A DNA stretch of 64,000 nt, taken from contig NZ_JACHJL010000008.1 in the NCBI RefSeq assembly GCF_014203645.1, positions 301,431 through 365,430 on the forward strand, written 5' to 3'. Position 1 is the first letter of the stretch. The number at the start of each line of letters is the position of its first letter. Under the pieces are notes generated by a model. That model worked only from the letters and a program-made list of their open reading frames with translations, ran no database searches and was not told the origin of the DNA. Of the stretch, positions 17,087-25,840 are shown one piece after another. The DNA comes from Streptomyces zagrosensis. Lineage in GTDB: Bacteria; Actinomycetota; Actinomycetes; Streptomycetales; Streptomycetaceae. The position numbers and the translations under genes were made by a program.

Positions 17087-17555
17087 GAAAGAGCGGCAGC
17101 GCGGCCCACACGACCTTGCCACCGCTTGCGGTGTGCTCGACGTCGTAGCTCCCGCCGACCTCGTCGGCGACCGCCTTCACCAAGAGAAGTCCCCGCCCGC
17201 CGGTTTGGCCCTGGTCAGCGACCAGGGCCTTCGGTCGGTAAGGGTGGTTGTCCTCGACGGCGACCTTCACCCACTCCGGGGCGATGGAGACCTCGACCGC
17301 GATCTCGGGCGACAGCACCGCCGCGTGCTTGACGGCGTTGGTGACCAGTTCGGAGACGATCAGCAGCAGGGAGTGCACCATGTCGCCCGCGACCGGCACG
17401 CACTGATTCTTGAGCAGGTCGCGCACCGCGTGCCGGGCCTGCGGAACGGCGGCCTCCTCGGCCTTGGCCGTGAACCGCCAGTTCCCTTCGTAGGCGATCG
17501 TTCTCCGGGGCGGGGCCTGTCCAGACCCAGGCGGGACGCTCCCGAGGATTTCCAT
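17061..17555 (-). CDS. RsbW-like anti-sigma/ATP-binding protein (HATPase_c)
   Basis: A 164-aa single-domain GHKL ATPase. The N box is SELVTNAVKHA, the G1 box is VEDNHPYRP and the G2 box GGRGLLLVKAVAD, the order found in the many Streptomyces SpoIIAB/RsbW relatives. These bind ATP and often sequester a sigma factor or phosphorylate an anti-anti-sigma factor, but no such partner is encoded nearby. ATG at 17555 is preceded by AGGTGGG. It converges on idi with a 26-base overlap of coding ends. Target unknown. Confidence 0.85.
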   Translation of the reverse strand: MEILGSVPPGSGQAPPRRTIAYEGNWRFTAKAEEAAVPQARHAVRDLLKNQCVPVAGDMVHSLLLIVSELVTNAVKHAAVLSPEIAVEVSIAPEWVKVAVEDNHPYRPKALVADQGQTGGRGLLLVKAVADEVGGSYDVEHTASGGKVVWAALPLFPTSLPPGP

Positions 17556-18247
17556 GTCCGATACCCACCTATCGCCGCAGCCCGACACTCGTGAAGAGTG
17601 TTGGGAATGTAGGGGTCCATACCGACCAACTGAACAGAAGTCAGCACTTATCGACCCCTTTTGACCGGGTAGGGGCGTCGTAATTATTCGCGCGACATAT
17701 CTTGTTCGCCCACCGCGGCACCGCGGGGGAAGCGTCGATCGGCTCCCGGGGAAAACACCCCTGCCGTGATGCCACCCGCCGGAACCCCGGATGACCTGGC
17801 AGCCCACCGAAGCGACCGCGCGGCGAGCGCGGCGAGCACTCGGGGCGCGGCGAACACAGCGAGCGCGGCGCCGCATACGTACGGCATACGGACGCCATGC
17901 CGACCCGGCCAGCGAAGGCGAGCCCCGCGTCGAGCGGAACGAGCGGATCAAGCAGGCGAGCACCCGCGAATTCAAGCCGAGCCGGGCACGGTACCCACTG
18001 CCCCCACTCGTCCGGGTGGTCCCGGCGCCATCGGCGGTTCCGGCGCCCTCCTACGGGTTCGCTGTGCGACTGCCGCCACCTGCGCCGACTCATGCTCGCC
18101 CCCTCGCCTCCACCTGCGCGAATCGCCCCTTTCCCGGTCGAGTGGGCTTTTCATCCCGTGACCAGACGAGGAAGGAGTGATCTCTTCCACTCAGCAGACG
18201 ATGCGATCTTCGCCGTTCGCTTCCGGCCACCCCGATACGATCCGCGC
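17556..18247. promoter_or_regulatory. Gap between divergent ATPase and enoyl-CoA hydratase genes
   Basis: About 690 bases with no credible gene; the frames running into the hydratase are Arg/Pro-rich and lack codon bias. Promoters for both flanking genes must lie here. The stretch near 17650-17705 is markedly richer in A+T (AATTATTCG, ATATCTTG) than its surroundings and is the most likely promoter for the ATPase gene. Confidence 0.4.
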
Positions 18248-19006
18248 ATGGAGCCTTGCCTGCTGTATTCGGTCACCGACGGCATCGCGACCGTCATGAT
18301 CCACAATCCCGCCAAGCGCAATGCGATGACCTACGACATGTGGCGCGAACTGCCTCCCCTACTCGACAAGCTCACGGTCGATCGCCATGTGCGCGCCCTG
18401 GTGTTGACCGGCGACGGCGACACCTTTTGCGCGGGTGCGGACATCGGCTCCCTGATCGAGCGCGGCGAGGAGTCACAGGGCCTCGCAGTGACGGCCGAGG
18501 AGGCACTGGCGGCGTTTCCCAAGCCCACACTCGCTGCGGTACGCGGCTACTGCGTGGGAGGCGGCTGCCAGCTGGCCGCCGCGTGTGACCTGCGATTCGC
18601 CACCGACGACAGCGCGTTTGGCATCACCCCGGCGAAGCTGGGCATCGTCTACCCGGCCTCGTCCACGGCGCGCCTGGTGAGTTTGGTGGGGCCGGCGACC
18701 GCGAAGTATCTACTCTTCTCAGCGGAGTTGATCAACGCCGAGCGGGCGCATCTACGCGGTCTGGTGGACGAGGTCTTGCGGCCAGCCGAGTTCGACCAGG
18801 AGGTCGCCCACTTCGCCCGCGTCCTGGCCTCCCGCTCGCAGCTCACCCAGGCCGCCGCGAAGGAGTTCACGGCGGGTCCTGTCGCTCGGGCACGCGTCGC
18901 GTACTGGGCCGAACAGGCCCGCACCAGCGATGACACAAGCGAGGGCGTCACGGCGTTCTTGGAGCGCCGGGCGCCACGCTTCAGTTGGACGCTGCCGGCT
19001 GGCTGA
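18248..19006 (+). CDS. Enoyl-CoA hydratase/isomerase family protein
   Basis: A 252-aa crotonase-fold protein. It shows the oxyanion-hole motifs DTFCAGADI (first) and GYCVGGGCQLAAACDLRFA (second), followed by the FGITPAKLGIVYP block. The usual catalytic glutamates are not both evident, so hydratase versus isomerase or another crotonase reaction cannot be decided. It starts at the ATG at 18248; the frame continues upstream but that part is not protein-like. No other fatty-acid genes adjoin, so the pathway is unknown. Confidence 0.87.
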   Translation: MEPCLLYSVTDGIATVMIHNPAKRNAMTYDMWRELPPLLDKLTVDRHVRALVLTGDGDTFCAGADIGSLIERGEESQGLAVTAEEALAAFPKPTLAAVRGYCVGGGCQLAAACDLRFATDDSAFGITPAKLGIVYPASSTARLVSLVGPATAKYLLFSAELINAERAHLRGLVDEVLRPAEFDQEVAHFARVLASRSQLTQAAAKEFTAGPVARARVAYWAEQARTSDDTSEGVTAFLERRAPRFSWTLPAG

Positions 19007-19174
19007 AATCAAGGGGCGCGAGCGCTCGGTGCCCGACGCCCCAGGGCCCAGGCAGCCGGCTGGGAAAGAACGTCGAAACGGCGCGCCACGAAAGGGGAAA
19101 CGGCCGCGCACGGCCCCGGCCCGGGGTTATGGTCACAGGTTCCACAACAGGCTACCTATGGGTAACGTGCCGGC

Positions 19175-20035
19175 ATGACCTCACTGCCCGAGCGCGCCGG
19201 ACGGCGCTGCCACAACGTTCTCAATCCTCTGCACTCCAGCGTCTACTTCGCCCCGGAGTTCACCGAGGAGCTGGGGCGCCTCGGCGCCAAGAACGGCGCC
19301 GCGTACCTCGCCGGTCGGGCCGCGCCCCTGGGCCGGGTGAGCGCGGGCACGGTCACCGCGACCTTCTACAACTTCAAGCATGAGTTGGTCGCCCAGCACA
19401 TCCCCGCCGTATGGGACGTAGTGAGCCCCGAAGCCGCCATCGCGGCCCGCCTTGCGGTGGCCGACCGGATGCTGCGCCGCCTGCTCGGCGTGGAGGCCGT
19501 CGCAGCACAGGAGATGACCGAGGCCGCCACACTCGCCCTGCGCGCCGCCGAGGCGTGCTCCCGCTTCGCCCGTCCGCTCTACGCGGCGCACGCCGACCTC
19601 GCCGTCCCGCAGGAGCCTCACCTGGCCTTGTGGCATGCCGCGACCTTGTTGCGCGAGCACCGCGGCGACGGCCACCTGACCCTGCTCGTCAACGCCGAGC
19701 TCGATGGCCTTGAGGCGTTGGTGACACACGCCGCCAGCGGGCACGGCCTCTCCCCTGCGTGGACGCGTAAGACCCGCGGTTGGTCCGATGAGGAGTGGGC
19801 GGCGGCCCAAGAGCGACTGCGCGAGCGCGGTCTGATGGCCGCCGATGGCGAGCTGACGCAGGCAGGGGCCGAACTGCGCAAGGAACTGGAGCACGAGACC
19901 GACCGGCTGGACCGGGCGCCGTACGAGCACCTGGGCACGGCAGGCGTGGAGCGGCTGACGGAGCTGGGCACGGCGTTCACGACGGCCGCCCTGGCCGCGG
20001 GCGCCTTCCCTGCCGACCTCTTCGGCAAGGGCTGA
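19175..20035 (+). CDS. SCO6745-family protein (helix-turn-helix C-terminus)
   Basis: A 286-aa actinobacterial protein. The N-terminal half is helical and carries PLHSSVYFAPEF and ATFYNFKHELV, which I recall from the SCO6745 family; the C-terminal part DEEWAAAQERLRERGLMAADG followed by ELTQAGAELRKELE looks like a MarR-type winged helix. Function is unknown. The ATG at 19175 has no strong ribosome site. Its place a short distance from idi and zitB agrees with S. coelicolor gene order. A strong hairpin follows the stop. Confidence 0.82.
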   Translation: MTSLPERAGRRCHNVLNPLHSSVYFAPEFTEELGRLGAKNGAAYLAGRAAPLGRVSAGTVTATFYNFKHELVAQHIPAVWDVVSPEAAIAARLAVADRMLRRLLGVEAVAAQEMTEAATLALRAAEACSRFARPLYAAHADLAVPQEPHLALWHAATLLREHRGDGHLTLLVNAELDGLEALVTHAASGHGLSPAWTRKTRGWSDEEWAAAQERLRERGLMAADGELTQAGAELRKELEHETDRLDRAPYEHLGTAGVERLTELGTAFTTAALAAGAFPADLFGKG

Positions 20036-20059
20036 GCCCACCGCGACCAGACGAGGTGT

Positions 20060-20083
20060 GCCCTGCCGCGCACGCGGCAGGGC
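20060..20083 (+). terminator. Hairpin terminator after the SCO6745-like gene
   Basis: GCCCTGCCGCG (20060-20070) and CGCGGCAGGGC (20073-20083) form an 11-bp perfect stem with almost no loop, 25 bases after the stop codon. There is no T-run, as is common for Streptomyces terminators. Confidence 0.65.
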
Positions 20084-20261
20084 CCCACCCCCGCATCTTC
20101 GGCTGCCTTTTAGGCACCCTCCTTTCGCTTTCAGACACCCCTCCTTTCAGGCGCGCCCTCGCCAGCTCGCTGATTGCGCGACGGCGCATGCGCGGTGGCA
20201 CGCCGTCGTGAATTGCCCAGCGCGGCGGCGGGTTCGCGCCCCCTGTACCGCGCTCCCCCAT

Positions 20262-20358
20262 CACCCGCTGTGGCACCCCCACCGCCCGCTGCGGCACCCC
20301 CACCGCCCGCTGCGGCACCCCCACCACCCGCTGCGGCACCCCCACCACCCGCTGCGAC
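20262..20358. repeat. 21-bp tandem repeat, about 4.6 copies
   Basis: The unit CACCCGCTGCGGCACCCCCA (plus one C) repeats with a strict 21-base period from 20262; units differ at one or two positions. It lies between convergent-looking spacer and the MFS promoter. In all frames it encodes Pro/Ala- or His-rich repeats, but no surrounding gene is credible. Probably a minisatellite made by slippage. Confidence 0.85.
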
Positions 20359-20512
20359 CGCGGGGCGTCACACCCTGCGAGACCACGGCCGCCCTCGCCG
20401 ACAGCGCTGAACCCGCGAGATGACGAACACGGCGGCACTTTCACCGGCGAGCGAGTGCCCTTCGCGTATCGCGACAGGCAACCGCCGATGCCACTTGGAG
20501 CCCGTTAGAGCA

Positions 20513-20526
20513 AAAAGCTATACCGG
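20513..20526 (+). promoter_or_regulatory. Shared motif AAAAGCTATACCGG upstream of the MFS gene
   Basis: The same motif, with small changes, recurs at 20670-20683 before the MFS gene and at 24404-24418 and 24467-24480 before the luciferase-like gene. The core CGSTATASCG is an imperfect palindrome. Likely a regulator site or promoter element. Confidence 0.45.
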
Positions 20527-20669
20527 ATGAGAGTGGTAGGTATTGGACGAGTTTGCCCGCGCAGTGTGAAGGTGAACCCATTCCGCTCAGCGTCGCACCG
20601 CGCCCAGCACGTCCAGGCCGGTTTTCTCGATGCCTGACACAGTTCCCTTAAGCGATCGCCGCTGCCATA

Positions 20670-20683
20670 AAAAGCCATGCCGG
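20670..20683 (+). promoter_or_regulatory. Second copy of the shared motif, 37 bases before the MFS start
   Basis: AAAAGCCATGCCGG differs from the 20513 copy at two of fourteen positions. It ends 36 bases before the GTG, in position to control transcription of the pump. Confidence 0.4.
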
Positions 20684-20719
20684 TGTTTTCGCGATATCGC
20701 ATTGCGTGAGAGGTGTACC

Positions 20720-22165
20720 GTGACCTTGCAGGGTCAACGCCAGCGCCAGTTACTCATTCTCATCTTGCTGTGTACGACACAGTTCGTCGCCATTCTCGAC
20801 TTCTCCATCACCACCGTCCCACTACCGGACATCCAAGAAGACCTGGGATTTAGCTCCGGCGGTATCCAGTGGGTCGTCAACGCCTACGGTGTAGCGATTG
20901 CGGGTTTCCTTCTGCTCGGCGGCCGGGCCGCCGACATCATGGGTCGCAGGCGCGTATTCATCGCCGGCCTGATTGTCTTCACCATCGCATCGCTGGTCGG
21001 TGGATTCGCCTCCACCCCGGCCATGCTCATCATCACCAGAGCCCTGCAAGGATGTGGCGCGGCCCTGTTCTCGCCGGCCGCGTTCTCCCTGTTGACGACC
21101 ACCTATCCGCCGGGGAAGGAACGCAATCGGGCCCTGGGAGCGTGGGCCGCCGTCGCAGCAAGCGGGTTGGCCGCCGGAGTCATCCTCGGCGGCTTCGTCA
21201 CCGACGTACTGGGGTGGCGATGGGTGCTGTGGCTCAATGTCCCCATCGGCATCGTTGTGGTGTTGCTCGCCCGCGTGCTGCCGGAGGGGCGGCCTACGGA
21301 GCGGTCGAAGACCGCACAGCTGGATGTGACCGGAGCGCTGCTGGTGGCCGGCGGCCTCGTCACCTTGATCTATGCCTTCGCGAACAGTGAGCATGTCGGT
21401 TTGGGAGACCCGGTCACCTTCGCCCTGATCGCAGTGGCAGTAGCGCTGCTCGCGGCATTCCTTTGGGTCGAGTCCAAGGTGGTCGATCCGCTGGTGCCTT
21501 TGGGGCTGTTCCGTACGCGTTCGGTCGGCGGGGCCAACGTGATATCGCTGCTGGCCAATATGGGGCTAGGTCCGACCTTCATCATTGCCGCGCTACACAT
21601 GCAACTGGTCCTTGGTTTCACGCCCATTGAGACCGGCCTCGGACTGCTCCCCATGGCCGCCGCCTTCTTGGTGTTCAGTGCGTGGGTCGGGCCGACGCTA
21701 GTTGCCCGGCTCGGCACCAAGCCGGTCATTATTGTGGGAATGACGGTCTTCACGATCGGCCTGGCGCTCCTTGGTTTCTCACTGTCCGATGACGGGTCGT
21801 GGGCGGCGTCGGTCTTGCCGGGTGCGCTGCTCGCCGGGGTGGGGTACGGGGTCGCCTTCCCGGCGTGGACCGTCGCGGGAGTCGAAGACGTCGAACCCGA
21901 GGACCACGGTCTGGCCGGCGGGATGCTGACCACGACCCAAGAGGTCGGGTCCGCGATCGGGTTGGCCGTGGGATTGGCGGTGGCCGCCGCCGCGGTGAAC
22001 GCCGACCATTCAGCGGCCGAAGGCTACGGCCTGGCCGTGCTCACGGCCGCCGTCCTGGTAGCCATCGGCGTCGTGGTGTCCGCTGCCGTCCTGCCCAACC
22101 GCGGCGCAGACGCGGCTCCGAGCGCCGAACCTGTTCCCGAGGCCGTCCCCGCCAAGGCCGAGTGA
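20720..22165 (+). CDS. MFS drug transporter, DHA2 (14-span) type
   Basis: A 481-aa proton-driven efflux pump. Motif A is seen as LLGGRAADIMGRRRVF and the antiporter motif as GCGAALFSPAAFSLL; about fourteen hydrophobic spans fit DHA2/EmrB-QacA. I start at the GTG at 20720, preceded by GAGAGG at six bases; the open frame upstream of it has no membrane-protein character. Codon 11 is TTA, so production should depend on bldA. It is first in a set with a DinB protein, a LysR regulator, a luciferase-like oxidoreductase and a decarboxylase. Substrate unknown. Confidence 0.9.
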   Translation: MTLQGQRQRQLLILILLCTTQFVAILDFSITTVPLPDIQEDLGFSSGGIQWVVNAYGVAIAGFLLLGGRAADIMGRRRVFIAGLIVFTIASLVGGFASTPAMLIITRALQGCGAALFSPAAFSLLTTTYPPGKERNRALGAWAAVAASGLAAGVILGGFVTDVLGWRWVLWLNVPIGIVVVLLARVLPEGRPTERSKTAQLDVTGALLVAGGLVTLIYAFANSEHVGLGDPVTFALIAVAVALLAAFLWVESKVVDPLVPLGLFRTRSVGGANVISLLANMGLGPTFIIAALHMQLVLGFTPIETGLGLLPMAAAFLVFSAWVGPTLVARLGTKPVIIVGMTVFTIGLALLGFSLSDDGSWAASVLPGALLAGVGYGVAFPAWTVAGVEDVEPEDHGLAGGMLTTTQEVGSAIGLAVGLAVAAAAVNADHSAAEGYGLAVLTAAVLVAIGVVVSAAVLPNRGADAAPSAEPVPEAVPAKAE

Positions 22166-22357
22166 CGCATTGCCATCCGGGCTCGCACGGCTGGTGTCCC
22201 CCGCCATGTCCCACCATGTCCCTGCTATGTCTCCGCTATGTCCCCGCGAGGGTGCCCGCCGTGCGGCGGCGCCCGGTCCTCAGCTTCGGCCGCGGTCGTC
22301 TTCCGCACCACACATCCGCTGCGGACACAGCGAACCAACTACATCCCAAGGATTCCC

Positions 22358-22879
22358 ATGTCGCTACACGTTCCCATTGCTCACGCTGCGAAAGCGCGCG
22401 TGATTCCCGCTCACCAACTGAGTGAAAAGGATATGTTGTGGGCATTCCTTGAATTTGCCAGGGCGACGGTGATCGCGAAGGTGGCCGGTCTTGGAGACCA
22501 GGAACTGAGGCAACCGCATGTCCCGTCCGGGATCTCGCTGGGCGGTATTCTCAAGCATTTGGTGACCGGTGAGAACCACTGGTTCGCCAATGTTCTGGGC
22601 GGACGTGAACTTCCCATGCCGTTCAGCGTAAACGCGCCTGACGGCGACTGGTGGTTGGACGCCGAAGAAGGACCGGAACAGCTGGTGACCTCTTATCAAG
22701 CCGCCTGCAACACCAGTAACACCGTCATTGCCTCGCTGCCACTGGACAGCACAGGCAAGCAGCGGGACAGCGACTACACACTGCGCTGGGCACTGTGTCA
22801 CCTCATCGCGGAGACGAACCGGCATGCGGGACACGCGGATCTACTCCGCGAGCTGACTGACGGCGCTCGCGGCTGGTAA
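22358..22879 (+). CDS. DinB/DUF664 family protein
   Basis: A 173-aa four-helix protein of the DinB superfamily. The metal-binding His pattern is visible as LKHLVTGENHWF (first His) and AETNRHAGHADLLREL (second and third), usual for DUF664 proteins that bind zinc or nickel and often act as mycothiol- or bacillithiol-dependent transferases. The ATG at 22358 has AAGGA at six bases. The 190 bases between it and the MFS stop make co-transcription possible but not certain. Reaction unknown. Confidence 0.85.
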   Translation: MSLHVPIAHAAKARVIPAHQLSEKDMLWAFLEFARATVIAKVAGLGDQELRQPHVPSGISLGGILKHLVTGENHWFANVLGGRELPMPFSVNAPDGDWWLDAEEGPEQLVTSYQAACNTSNTVIASLPLDSTGKQRDSDYTLRWALCHLIAETNRHAGHADLLRELTDGARGW

Positions 22880-23047
22880 TCCGTCCTTGGGGACGTCCGC
22901 GCTCCACCGAGCAGTCGCGCACCGCTTCGGCGCCGGCCCGCTGGTCAGCGCGGCTCATCGGGCCTGTGGTCGGGCCCTTCGCCGTTGCCACGGGGGCTGG
23001 CCGGGCTGATCAAGGGGCGTGGCGTGCGCGATGTACAGTCATCGCTC

Positions 23048-23953
23048 ATGACAGTTGACCTACGGCAGTTCCGCTACTTCATAGGCGTCGCCGAGGAAGG
23101 CAACTTCACCAGGGCGTCCGGTCGGCTCAACGTCGCCCAGCCGTCTCTTTCCCGACAGGTGCAGCAACTCGAACGCGAACTCGGCCTGCAACTACTGATT
23201 CGGCACCCGCACGGCGTCTCCCTGAGCGCAGCGGGTGCCGAATTCCTGGTGCACGCGCGTGCCGCCGTAGAGGCCTTCGATGCCGCGGTCAATGCTGCCA
23301 GGCTCGCCAGTGAGGGCAAGAGCGGTCATCTCACGGTGGGCTTTGTGGTGGCCGCCGGACTCGAATACGTGCCGATCATTCTGCAAACGTTCCGTAAGCA
23401 AGTTCCCGATGTCAAGGTCGAGGTGCGGGAGTTCAACTTCACCGACACCTCAGCCGGCTTGGCGGATCAGGTCACGGATGCCGCTTTCGTGCGGCTCCCG
23501 ATCGACACGGTCGGCCTCGAACATGTCGTGCTAGCCCACGAAGAGTTGGTCGCCGCCATGCCGATCAATCACCGGTTCGCGCAGAATGACGAGATCAGCG
23601 TCGCCGACCTGCTCGACGAACCGCTCATCACCTCGCCCGTCGCCGGGTCGTGGCGAGACTTCTGGTTGTTCAACGACCGGCGAGCTGGCCGCCCCGCGGT
23701 CATCGGCGCCGAAGCCAGCACGTTCGAAAGCGAGTTGCAGGCCGTCGCGGCAGGACACGGCATCAGCATCACCACCGAGGGCGCGCGCCGCTTCTACAAC
23801 CGGCCAGACCTGGCGTTCGTCAACATCAGCGACGCCCCGGTGTCCACCATCGCCCTCGCCTGGCGCTCGGACAGCGTCTCTCCCGCGCTGCGACGATTCG
23901 TCACCGTCGCCCAGGAGGCCATCGGCCCGGCCGCGGCGCATCGGCGCCGATAA
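23048..23953 (+). CDS. LysR-family transcriptional regulator
   Basis: A 301-aa LysR regulator. The N-terminal winged helix reads LRQFRYFIGVAEEGNFTRAS then LNVAQPSLSRQVQQLERELG, and the C-terminal inducer domain follows (LTVGFVVAAGLEYVPIIL). It lies among same-direction genes rather than divergent from a target. The shared motif upstream of the pump and of the luciferase-like gene is a candidate for its site, since those genes flank it, but no typical T-N11-A palindrome proves this. Confidence 0.88.
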   Translation: MTVDLRQFRYFIGVAEEGNFTRASGRLNVAQPSLSRQVQQLERELGLQLLIRHPHGVSLSAAGAEFLVHARAAVEAFDAAVNAARLASEGKSGHLTVGFVVAAGLEYVPIILQTFRKQVPDVKVEVREFNFTDTSAGLADQVTDAAFVRLPIDTVGLEHVVLAHEELVAAMPINHRFAQNDEISVADLLDEPLITSPVAGSWRDFWLFNDRRAGRPAVIGAEASTFESELQAVAAGHGISITTEGARRFYNRPDLAFVNISDAPVSTIALAWRSDSVSPALRRFVTVAQEAIGPAAAHRRR

Positions 23954-24403
23954 GCCAAGGTTTACGAAGCCGCCCAGGGTTTTCGAAGCCACCGAGCGCC
24001 GCGTCGTGACCGACAGCGGGTGAGCGTGCGCCAAGAGCGCGCAGGGGCCGCGGCGCCCGGGTGCCGGTGCTGCCGCGGCCAACCCTCCCCACGGCGCCGC
24101 ATGGCGCTGAGTGAGGAGCGGGCAGCGGCCCTGTGGCCCACCGTCAACGGCGTCTTCGGCGCGTTCCATGGGGACGACGTAGATCTCCTGCGCGGAGCCA
24201 TCGACGGAGCGGTCGGCGGGCAGGCTCGCCGGCCACCTCATCGCCACCTCGGCCGTTTTTCGCGCTGTACCTCAGCAAAGCTCAACGAAGCTCAACGAAT
24301 GCACCACCATCGGAATTCATATCGACGGCTACCACCGATCGCTAAGCCAGTTTACCTTCGCCCCGAGCGCATGCGAAATACGCTGCGCGTATTGCCTCAT
24401 GCC
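23954..24403. other. Gap between LysR and luciferase-like genes
   Basis: No credible gene. The frames here have no codon bias and give Arg/Pro-rich shadows. The right part (24280-24500) is noticeably less GC-rich than the surroundings and ends in the duplicated motif that precedes the oxidoreductase gene, so the promoter is probably there. Confidence 0.4.
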
Positions 24404-24480
24404 AAAACGCTATACCGAACTGCCTGGAATTTCGGTGAAGAGTGTCTGGTAGCTTCGCGGTAAGACAAACGCTGTACCGG
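24404..24480 (+). promoter_or_regulatory. Two copies of the shared motif before the luciferase-like gene
   Basis: AAAACGCTATACCGA (24404-24418) and AAACGCTGTACCGG (24467-24480) are 62 bases apart from core to core, about six helical turns. The second copy ends 18 bases before the start codon. Confidence 0.5.
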
Positions 24481-24498
24481 GAAGTAGGTGCATTCGGG

Positions 24499-25494
24499 AT
24501 GGGTTTACTAGACGAGCATCCGGGCTTTCGGAAGATGTTCGCTCCCGGCCAGTTGACGGTCGGTCTGTTCTTGCCGCTGTGGCCCTATACCGGAGACATG
24601 TCCGCAATGGCGGGCCAGGGCGGTGCGGTGCGGCTTGCCGACCAATCCGGGTTCGCGGCCATTTGGGTGCGGGACGTTCCGCTGTTCGACCCGGGGTTCG
24701 GTGACGTCGGGCAGGTCTTCGACCCGTGGACCTATCTGGCGTGGCTGGCCGCTCAGACGCGTAACGCCACACTGGCCGCAGGCAGCGCGATCTTCACCCT
24801 GCGGCACCCGATCGACCTGGCGAAGCAGGCGGCGTCGATCGACCAGTTGTCGGGAGGTCGGTTGGTGCTGGGCGCGGCCTCCGGTGACCGGCCGGTGGAA
24901 TTCCCGGCATACGGCATCGACTTCGCGTCTCGGGGCGAGCGCTACCGGCAAGCCGTGGACATGTTCCGTACGCTCTTGGAGACGGTGCAGCCCACCGTGT
25001 CCTCCCCGCTCGGTCAGATGCAGGGCCCGGACCTTCTCCCCAAGCCGGTCAGCCGGCGCGTTCCGTTGCTGGTCACCGGCTCCTCTCAGCAGACGCCGCA
25101 GTGGATCGCGGACCACGCGGATGGCTGGCTGGTGTATCCCGGGGGCACGGCGACGCCTGAGGGCCCTCGCGCGCTCGGGGCGAAGGCCGCCGCCTGGCGC
25201 AAGCTGATCCCCGACGGGCAGTTCAAGCCGGTCGCTACCAACGAGTGGATCGACCTGGTCGAGGACCGGCACCACCGACCGACCCCGCTGCGCGGTGGTT
25301 TTGTGCTGCGGACCGGGACCGATGGGCTGGTGGAGCTGTTGCGGCGCTGGCAGGAGGCCGGGGTCAATCACGCGGCGCTCGGTGTGCAGCACGGCCAGCG
25401 TCCGGCCGCGGAGGTGGTGGCCCAGTTGGCCGAGGAAGTGGTGCCGCACTTCCCGGCCCTGTCCGGGCCGCTGCCGAGGGACTCGGCATGGTGA
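24499..25494 (+). CDS. Luciferase-like flavin-dependent oxidoreductase (LLM class)
   Basis: A 331-aa TIM-barrel flavoenzyme. QLTVGLFLPLWPYTGDM near the start, FAAIWVRDVPLFDPGFGDVG and the LTGSSQQ-like strand VPLLVTGSSQQTPQWIADHA match the LLM oxidoreductase group related to TIGR03571. It would use reduced FMN (or F420) and oxygen on an unknown substrate. Codon 3 is TTA, so translation should need the bldA tRNA. The ATG at 24499 sits 18 bases after a motif shared with the pump gene, which suggests common control. Confidence 0.87.
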   Translation: MGLLDEHPGFRKMFAPGQLTVGLFLPLWPYTGDMSAMAGQGGAVRLADQSGFAAIWVRDVPLFDPGFGDVGQVFDPWTYLAWLAAQTRNATLAAGSAIFTLRHPIDLAKQAASIDQLSGGRLVLGAASGDRPVEFPAYGIDFASRGERYRQAVDMFRTLLETVQPTVSSPLGQMQGPDLLPKPVSRRVPLLVTGSSQQTPQWIADHADGWLVYPGGTATPEGPRALGAKAAAWRKLIPDGQFKPVATNEWIDLVEDRHHRPTPLRGGFVLRTGTDGLVELLRRWQEAGVNHAALGVQHGQRPAAEVVAQLAEEVVPHFPALSGPLPRDSAW

Positions 25495-25840
25495 TGGTGC
25501 GATGAGCCGTGGTAGCGAGGATCTGCCCGCTGTTGTCGGACCGTTGGCGTTGGGCGGTTACGGCAATGGCGCAATGGCCGTGTGTGCATTCGCCAGCACG
25601 GCCGCAGGCCTGTTCGGTCCGCTGGATATGCCGGGGATGCCGACCGCATCTCGCGACAAAGCGTCAGCCACGGCGGCAACATCGCGCGCGTATGCCGCGG
25701 TTAAGCCCCATCGCCATCGATGTGCCTCAGTTCGGCATCCCGGTGCAGCGGCGGCGCGCGGTTGTAGTTTGCGGTGCGCGGGAGACTCCCCAAGCGGCTT
25801 TAGCGGCCCCTCGAAAAACTCTTGACATGGTGGGTGAGTG
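25495..25840. other. Gap between oxidoreductase and decarboxylase genes
   Basis: About 345 bases without a supported gene; frames on both strands are short and unbiased. TTGACA at 25822 is a good -35 sequence but would lie inside the decarboxylase start region, so I do not assign it. Confidence 0.35.

Noticed and set aside
20262..20358. CRISPR array
   Set aside because: Units are head-to-tail without unique spacers and there are no cas genes.
19977..20444. Repeat-containing open frame (VGVPQRV units) on the minus strand
   Set aside because: The repeats come from the 21-bp minisatellite; there is no ribosome site and no codon bias.
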